Source: Planctomycetaceae bacterium | GTDB taxonomy: Bacteria; Planctomycetota; Planctomycetia; Pirellulales; Pirellulaceae | NCBI GenBank assembly: GCA_018658605.1 | Contig: JABHUV010000043.1 | Coordinates: 1-19,737 of the forward strand | Direction of reading: 5' to 3' | Length of the DNA: 19,737 nt | In this document: positions 16,200-19,737 of the stretch, in pieces | Layout of the letters: every line of letters starts with the position of its first letter | How positions within the stretch are numbered: the stretch's first letter is position 1 | Made by a program: the position numbers and the translations under genes | Notes under the pieces: generated by a model | Told to the model about the DNA's origin: nothing | The model's database searches: none | The model's input: the letters and a program-made list of their open reading frames with translations, nothing else

Positions 16200-17690
16200 T
16201 CATTTCCCCTGATAGTTTGCTAGGAATTGAGCTGCCATTTCATTGGCAATGCGTTGCCGGATATCCGGAGACATTAAGGTGAAATGGTCTTTTCCTTCAA
16301 CCATCACGATTTCGGCATCACTGTCGAGGTCTTGCAAGGTCGCTTTGATCTGATCACAAGCCCCGTTTAGATAAAACGTGTCTAACGTTCCCATGAACAC
16401 GTGCAACCGCCCTGCTAACTGTTGCTTCAACCCGGCATCCCACCGTCGTTTAATCAACAAATTCATATCGTATTCGCGCCAGTACTTAACCGTACTCGGT
16501 ATCACTTGCCCATTATCGCGGCGCCACATTAACAACGGATTCCCCTGCTGGTCTACCGGGCTGAACACAGCTTCAAACGATCGCAACTGTCCCCCACGAC
16601 CAATAGCGTCATCCATTTTCCCAAAGTCAACATACCAAATCATCGGTGTTTCACCCCGTCGGGCCAATGGTCGACGTTCGCCGTCAGGATTGTGATACAA
16701 ACTCAACGGCTTTGCAGCGTAAAGATTAACTTCTTGATAATCCCGAAAATCGACGGGGTCAGGAGCGGTGCTCCACACGCCACCAAACGTTTCTGGGTAA
16801 TTAACTTGCAACCAAAACGAACTCCAACCACCGGAACTATGCCCCGTTAAAAAACGAGCTTCAACCGTATTGATTGTTCGATAACGCCGAGCAATCTCAG
16901 GAACTAACTCCTCGACCACGGAAGCGCCTCGAGGACCGTTGGTTGCACTGTCGGCATATACGTGATGCCCCCATTTACATTGGCCGTCGAGATACACGCG
17001 GATGAAATCCACTTCCGCATCACCGGTTGGACTTGAACCTTGCATGTGGCGCCGCCCCATCGTCTCATGCGCCCCACCAAAACCTGAAATTTCATAGATT
17101 ATTGGATATCGTTTATTTGTCGTTTCGTAGTAACCTTTCGGAAGAACGACTGTTGCTTTCTGAACGACATCGCGATTAAAGAATGCTGAAAGTCGCGGAC
17201 TTAACATCCGTACTTGCTGATGATATTTCGTGCTGAAAAACTCTTTCTCAGCAATAACACTTGAGAGCCGTAGTTCAAATACATTATCACCATCCCAGTC
17301 GATTTCCACGACTTCACTGTAAAAATTACCCGCCCCATGAGCATGGTTTGAACGATAAAAATCATGGTCGAATAATGCTTGGAAAAAGTAGGTCCCAGCC
17401 GGCAAATCGCCTAGTGTTTTGGGAAAACCCTTGATGCCACCTGTTAGGGCAACAGTCATTTTCGGAGCCAGTGTAAGGTCGACTGCATAAAACGGTTCTG
17501 GGCTAAACCAGTTAGGCCCCGTGAAGGGCGGCGAACCTTCTCGTTTCGACGTAAATAGATACAATCGCCCCGACAACGGTTGGCTAAGCAGAGCTTGATC
17601 TACGCTTACAGTCACCTTCGGAGCTGCTTGCAGCGGGACTATACTAGCCACGCAAACCAACGCCGCACAAACCCACGTTATTATTCTCAT
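16200..17690 (-). CDS. Exported esterase (EsteraseD-like alpha/beta hydrolase)
   Basis: A 496-residue protein with a cleavable signal peptide (1-22, ending LQA before APK). An N-terminal beta-rich domain (~25-170) is followed by an alpha/beta hydrolase of the 'putative esterase' type: PIIYEISGFGGAHE (oxyanion region, ~196-209), nucleophile Ser285 in GHSSGGW, probable acid Asp437 in GTLDTFYLNG and His469 in GKDHFTL. An insertion of roughly 100 residues separates the nucleophile strand from the acid. The family includes feruloyl and acetyl-xylan esterases and enterochelin esterases. A periplasmic carbohydrate-ester substrate is inferred from the dehydratase three bases downstream. The ATG at 17690 gives a well-formed signal peptide. 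The 137 bases upstream separate it from the C25 peptidase, so it may have its own promoter, although none is obvious. Confidence 0.85.
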   Translation of the reverse strand: MRIITWVCAALVCVASIVPLQAAPKVTVSVDQALLSQPLSGRLYLFTSKREGSPPFTGPNWFSPEPFYAVDLTLAPKMTVALTGGIKGFPKTLGDLPAGTYFFQALFDHDFYRSNHAHGAGNFYSEVVEIDWDGDNVFELRLSSVIAEKEFFSTKYHQQVRMLSPRLSAFFNRDVVQKATVVLPKGYYETTNKRYPIIYEISGFGGAHETMGRRHMQGSSPTGDAEVDFIRVYLDGQCKWGHHVYADSATNGPRGASVVEELVPEIARRYRTINTVEARFLTGHSSGGWSSFWLQVNYPETFGGVWSTAPDPVDFRDYQEVNLYAAKPLSLYHNPDGERRPLARRGETPMIWYVDFGKMDDAIGRGGQLRSFEAVFSPVDQQGNPLLMWRRDNGQVIPSTVKYWREYDMNLLIKRRWDAGLKQQLAGRLHVFMGTLDTFYLNGACDQIKATLQDLDSDAEIVMVEGKDHFTLMSPDIRQRIANEMAAQFLANYQGK

Positions 17691-17790
17691 GTAAGATTAT
17701 CTCATCAAAGTATCAACTACAATTAACCAGCCCTAGGGAACTGTCTATCGTAACATTTACGGCGACATTTTCCATCAACACTGATGAATT

Positions 17791-17806
17791 TGTATTTATG
17801 CAAATA
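17791..17806. repeat. Perfect 16-base inverted repeat upstream of esterase gene
   Basis: GTATTT and AAATAC flank a 4-base centre (6-bp stem), located ~100 bases upstream of the esterase start and just after the C25 stop. It could be an operator or a weak RNA hairpin. It lacks the GC stem and T-run of an intrinsic terminator. Confidence 0.3.
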
Positions 17807-17827
17807 CATCCGTGGCATGTGCAGCTA

Positions 17828-19528
17828 CTAGCGGTCAGTAACGAACACTCGAGTGGATCCAATGACGAGTTTCCGTTCGCCATAAATAACAACTCTAACT
17901 GTTTGCAACCCACTCGAAACTTTTTCGACGAACACGTCAACCGCTTGAGAACCGACTTGCACCTCCCGCCGTACAGACACCCACACAGGGTCGTTTGCCA
18001 TTTCATACTCTTTTGAATATCCATTCCAGCGGTCAGGCTTCGGAGTTGCCTTAAGCGTGTCAATATTGCGTTCTAGCAACTGTTCTCTTTGCGCCCCACG
18101 CTGAGTGACAACTTCAATCACGGCTTCGCCAACGATTGGCGAGTCGAAGATGACTTGCAACTTCTTCCCATTAGACACCGTAGCCGCACATTTCACTCGC
18201 ATTCCGTCTGGGTAATTCACTTTTAACAACGGATCGCCGAGCAGGTTAAACATCCAACTATGTTCTTGTCGTTCTTCTTTAAGTAAGGCTGAATCTGGAC
18301 TCACGACCGCTGCTATTTGATCCAGCAAGCGTCGATTGGGAGAACCCATTTCTCCATCCGTTGCGACCAATTCCTGCTTAGCTAATAACACAATTTCACC
18401 CAATGTTTCGCGGCGGTGTTTAAATACTTGCCGTAACATGGAATCACCCATAACGCTCATCGCGTAAGGCATCGTCACTCTAGTCGCCGCTAAAACAGCA
18501 ATCGCCCCATCCGGTGCCAATAGCATCTGTTCGCCAATACTTAACCGCGGCGCATCAAATGCACCCGTATCACAAGCGAGGAAGACACAAATTGGTGGTA
18601 CGCCCCGCACTTTTAATTTCGCAGTATCTGAGGAACGATAGATCGGCAACGGCGGACTTTCTGGTACTCGCAAGGCATCGAGGTGATATCGTTGTCCATG
18701 ACCCATGTAGACCCAAAACAGACCACCTTGGTTAAACCGGTCGATCGTCATTGAATTAAAGTCCGTGGGCGCTGGGCAATAGGGACTCTGCCAACTAGCA
18801 TAAGTCATTGATACATCAAGCGATCCAGGAATCCCACGGCCAATCAGTCTTCGAGAAACGGCGTCTATCAATCCATCGGTCAAAGGCCCAAATCCGCCAA
18901 CCCCCGCTATGAAATGCACATTGCGTTTACTGGCGTGATTATCATAATTCTCTTCATACGCAATGATACGTTCCACTAATCCTGTCAACTGTTGAATATT
19001 TCCTACCGGCAAACGTCCCAGTGCTACATCTACCCGGCCATCCCCATCAAAATCGGCGTAATGCGAATCAGAAGCAATCTCTGGATCCGACCCAAACAGC
19101 ACGTTTACCTTTGCGCGGTGATAAAACGTGGGCACTTGCACAGACAACACCGCAGCCGACGATGAATTCGATTGTAGTTTTGAACCAGCATCTCCACGTT
19201 CAAAACTCGGTGCGTCGCCAACAATTAAGATCGCCTTGACCTGTGACCTTTGCGGCAGCGCCAAGATGGAGTCGCGAGTTAATCCTGCAGTTACCGCTGG
19301 CACTACAAACCGCAACTTATGACCTTGCTTTTCACGATACTCACACCAAGGCTGCAACGCACTTCGAAGCGAGGTGGGACATATTACAACTGTGTCGGCG
19401 GCGAGCATCGTATTACTTGAAAAACAAGCAATGCAAGCAAGAACACATAAAGCCAACGACGTATCTAGCTGGGAAACTCGTCTCCACTGGTGACGGTTAA
19501 CAAGCAAAGCATTCCAGAGAGTGGTCAT
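17828..19528 (-). CDS. Gingipain-like cysteine peptidase (family C25)
   Basis: A 566-residue protein matching peptidase family C25. The probable catalytic His277 lies in WVYMGHG after GGLF, and Cys319 lies in CVFLACDTG, with FDAPRLSIGE after it. Upstream is the family's acidic YADFDGDGRVDVALGRLPV segment (157-175), which resembles a calcium-binding loop. A hydrophobic signal (about 25-36, after Arg16-Arg17, ending MLAAD) predicts export. The last ~125 residues look like an Ig-type beta domain, as C-terminal to the gingipain catalytic domain. No type IX secretion tail is evident. Cleavage specificity is unknown. The open frame runs up to a GTG at 19591, but an upstream TPR gene ends at 19560, so ATG 19528 is preferred; its ribosome site is weak. 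It lies 31 bases after the TPR gene, probably in one operon. Confidence 0.87.
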   Translation of the reverse strand: MTTLWNALLVNRHQWRRVSQLDTSLALCVLACIACFSSNTMLAADTVVICPTSLRSALQPWCEYREKQGHKLRFVVPAVTAGLTRDSILALPQRSQVKAILIVGDAPSFERGDAGSKLQSNSSSAAVLSVQVPTFYHRAKVNVLFGSDPEIASDSHYADFDGDGRVDVALGRLPVGNIQQLTGLVERIIAYEENYDNHASKRNVHFIAGVGGFGPLTDGLIDAVSRRLIGRGIPGSLDVSMTYASWQSPYCPAPTDFNSMTIDRFNQGGLFWVYMGHGQRYHLDALRVPESPPLPIYRSSDTAKLKVRGVPPICVFLACDTGAFDAPRLSIGEQMLLAPDGAIAVLAATRVTMPYAMSVMGDSMLRQVFKHRRETLGEIVLLAKQELVATDGEMGSPNRRLLDQIAAVVSPDSALLKEERQEHSWMFNLLGDPLLKVNYPDGMRVKCAATVSNGKKLQVIFDSPIVGEAVIEVVTQRGAQREQLLERNIDTLKATPKPDRWNGYSKEYEMANDPVWVSVRREVQVGSQAVDVFVEKVSSGLQTVRVVIYGERKLVIGSTRVFVTDR

Positions 19529-19559
19529 CCACCGCACCAACCCGCAATCTCCTAATGCT

Positions 19560-19737
19560 CTAATTAACCGATGACAATCCAACAATTGCACGACCGTGGT
19601 GCTTGTTTAGCAATAGACACTTTTTGTATGATTCTCGAGCCGATGTGCGATCGTTCAACGCACGCTGTGATTCCGCCAAATAGAACCAAACCTGCTCTTC
19701 TTGCGCCAACACATCGCTAGCTTGCGTAAATAAAACA
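19560..19737 (-). CDS. C-terminal end of a TPR-repeat protein (partial)
   Basis: An open reading frame on the minus strand enters from the window edge and stops at TAG 19562-19560, giving 58 codons. The translation contains a tetratricopeptide-like helix pair: VWFYLAESQRALNDRTSARE then SYKKCLLLNKHHGRAIVGL, with the usual small and hydrophobic positions (W-x-x-L-A, A-L, A-R-E-S-Y-K-K-C-L). TPRs are protein-protein interaction modules. The rest of the gene and any N-terminal signal lie outside the window. Its stop falls 31 bases before the C25 peptidase start, on the same strand, suggesting one transcript and possibly a partner or chaperone-type role; that is inference. Confidence 0.65.
   Translation of the reverse strand, partial: VLFTQASDVLAQEEQVWFYLAESQRALNDRTSARESYKKCLLLNKHHGRAIVGLSSVN

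Noticed and set aside
17713..18063. Minus-strand open frame of 116 codons
   Set aside because: It is out of frame over the C-terminus of the C25 peptidase, low complexity in family terms, and has no ribosome site.
19529..19591. N-terminal extension of the C25 peptidase frame from GTG 19591
   Set aside because: It overlaps the end of the TPR-like gene, which stops at 19560, and it would bury the signal peptide.

Overview
The window looks like chromosome from a Planctomycetota bacterium, most likely a marine member of the Pirellulales with moderate GC. This is inferred from the gene families, since no 16S rRNA is present. The pointers are a Tat-exported sugar isomerase, a membrane-anchored PQQ-type beta-propeller protein, an orphan ribbon-helix-helix protein with a long N-terminal extension, a gingipain-like C25 peptidase, an OleB-like hydrolase, and a CitG-like gene paired with a 6-pyruvoyl-tetrahydropterin synthase. 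There are no insertion sequences, prophage genes, tRNAs, 16S/23S rRNAs or CRISPR arrays.

Layout. (1) 18-3667, plus strand: a fused membrane/spermidine-synthase-like protein translationally coupled (ATGA overlap) to a GT39-type membrane glycosyltransferase. (2) 3689-10857, minus strand: six tightly packed genes read hflX, classical SDR, OleB-like hydrolase, CitG-like protein, PTPS/QueD family, mutS. It is probably one operon, or two if mutS has its own promoter. (3) 11094-12047, plus: a Tat-signal sugar phosphate isomerase/epimerase. (4) 12329-12871, plus: an orphan HicB-like RHH protein behind two inverted repeats. (5) 12927-14576, minus: a three-helix membrane protein with a PQQ-repeat propeller, lying just downstream of (6) rnpB, the RNase P RNA (about 14630-15025, minus). 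(7) 15081-17690, minus: an exported esterase followed 3 bases later by an enolase-superfamily acid-sugar dehydratase. (8) 17828-19737, minus: a C25 cysteine peptidase preceded by the C-terminal end of a TPR protein that runs off the window.

Functionally, two genome-maintenance genes (hflX, mutS) bracket an unexplained four-gene metabolic block. Its CitG-like/PTPS pair recalls the tetrahydromethanopterin-linked C1 gene sets of planctomycetes and methylotrophs. Its OleB-like hydrolase recalls the decarboxylation step of long-chain olefin synthesis. The esterase/dehydratase pair suggests release of an esterified (uronic or aldonic) acid outside the cytoplasm and its dehydration inside. Several genes need a start codon downstream of the longest open frame: PTPS, PQQ, isomerase, C25 and the dehydratase. 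In three cases a neighbouring gene or RNA decides this. No stretch of 300 bases lacks a gene; the longest are 12048-12328 and 10858-11093.
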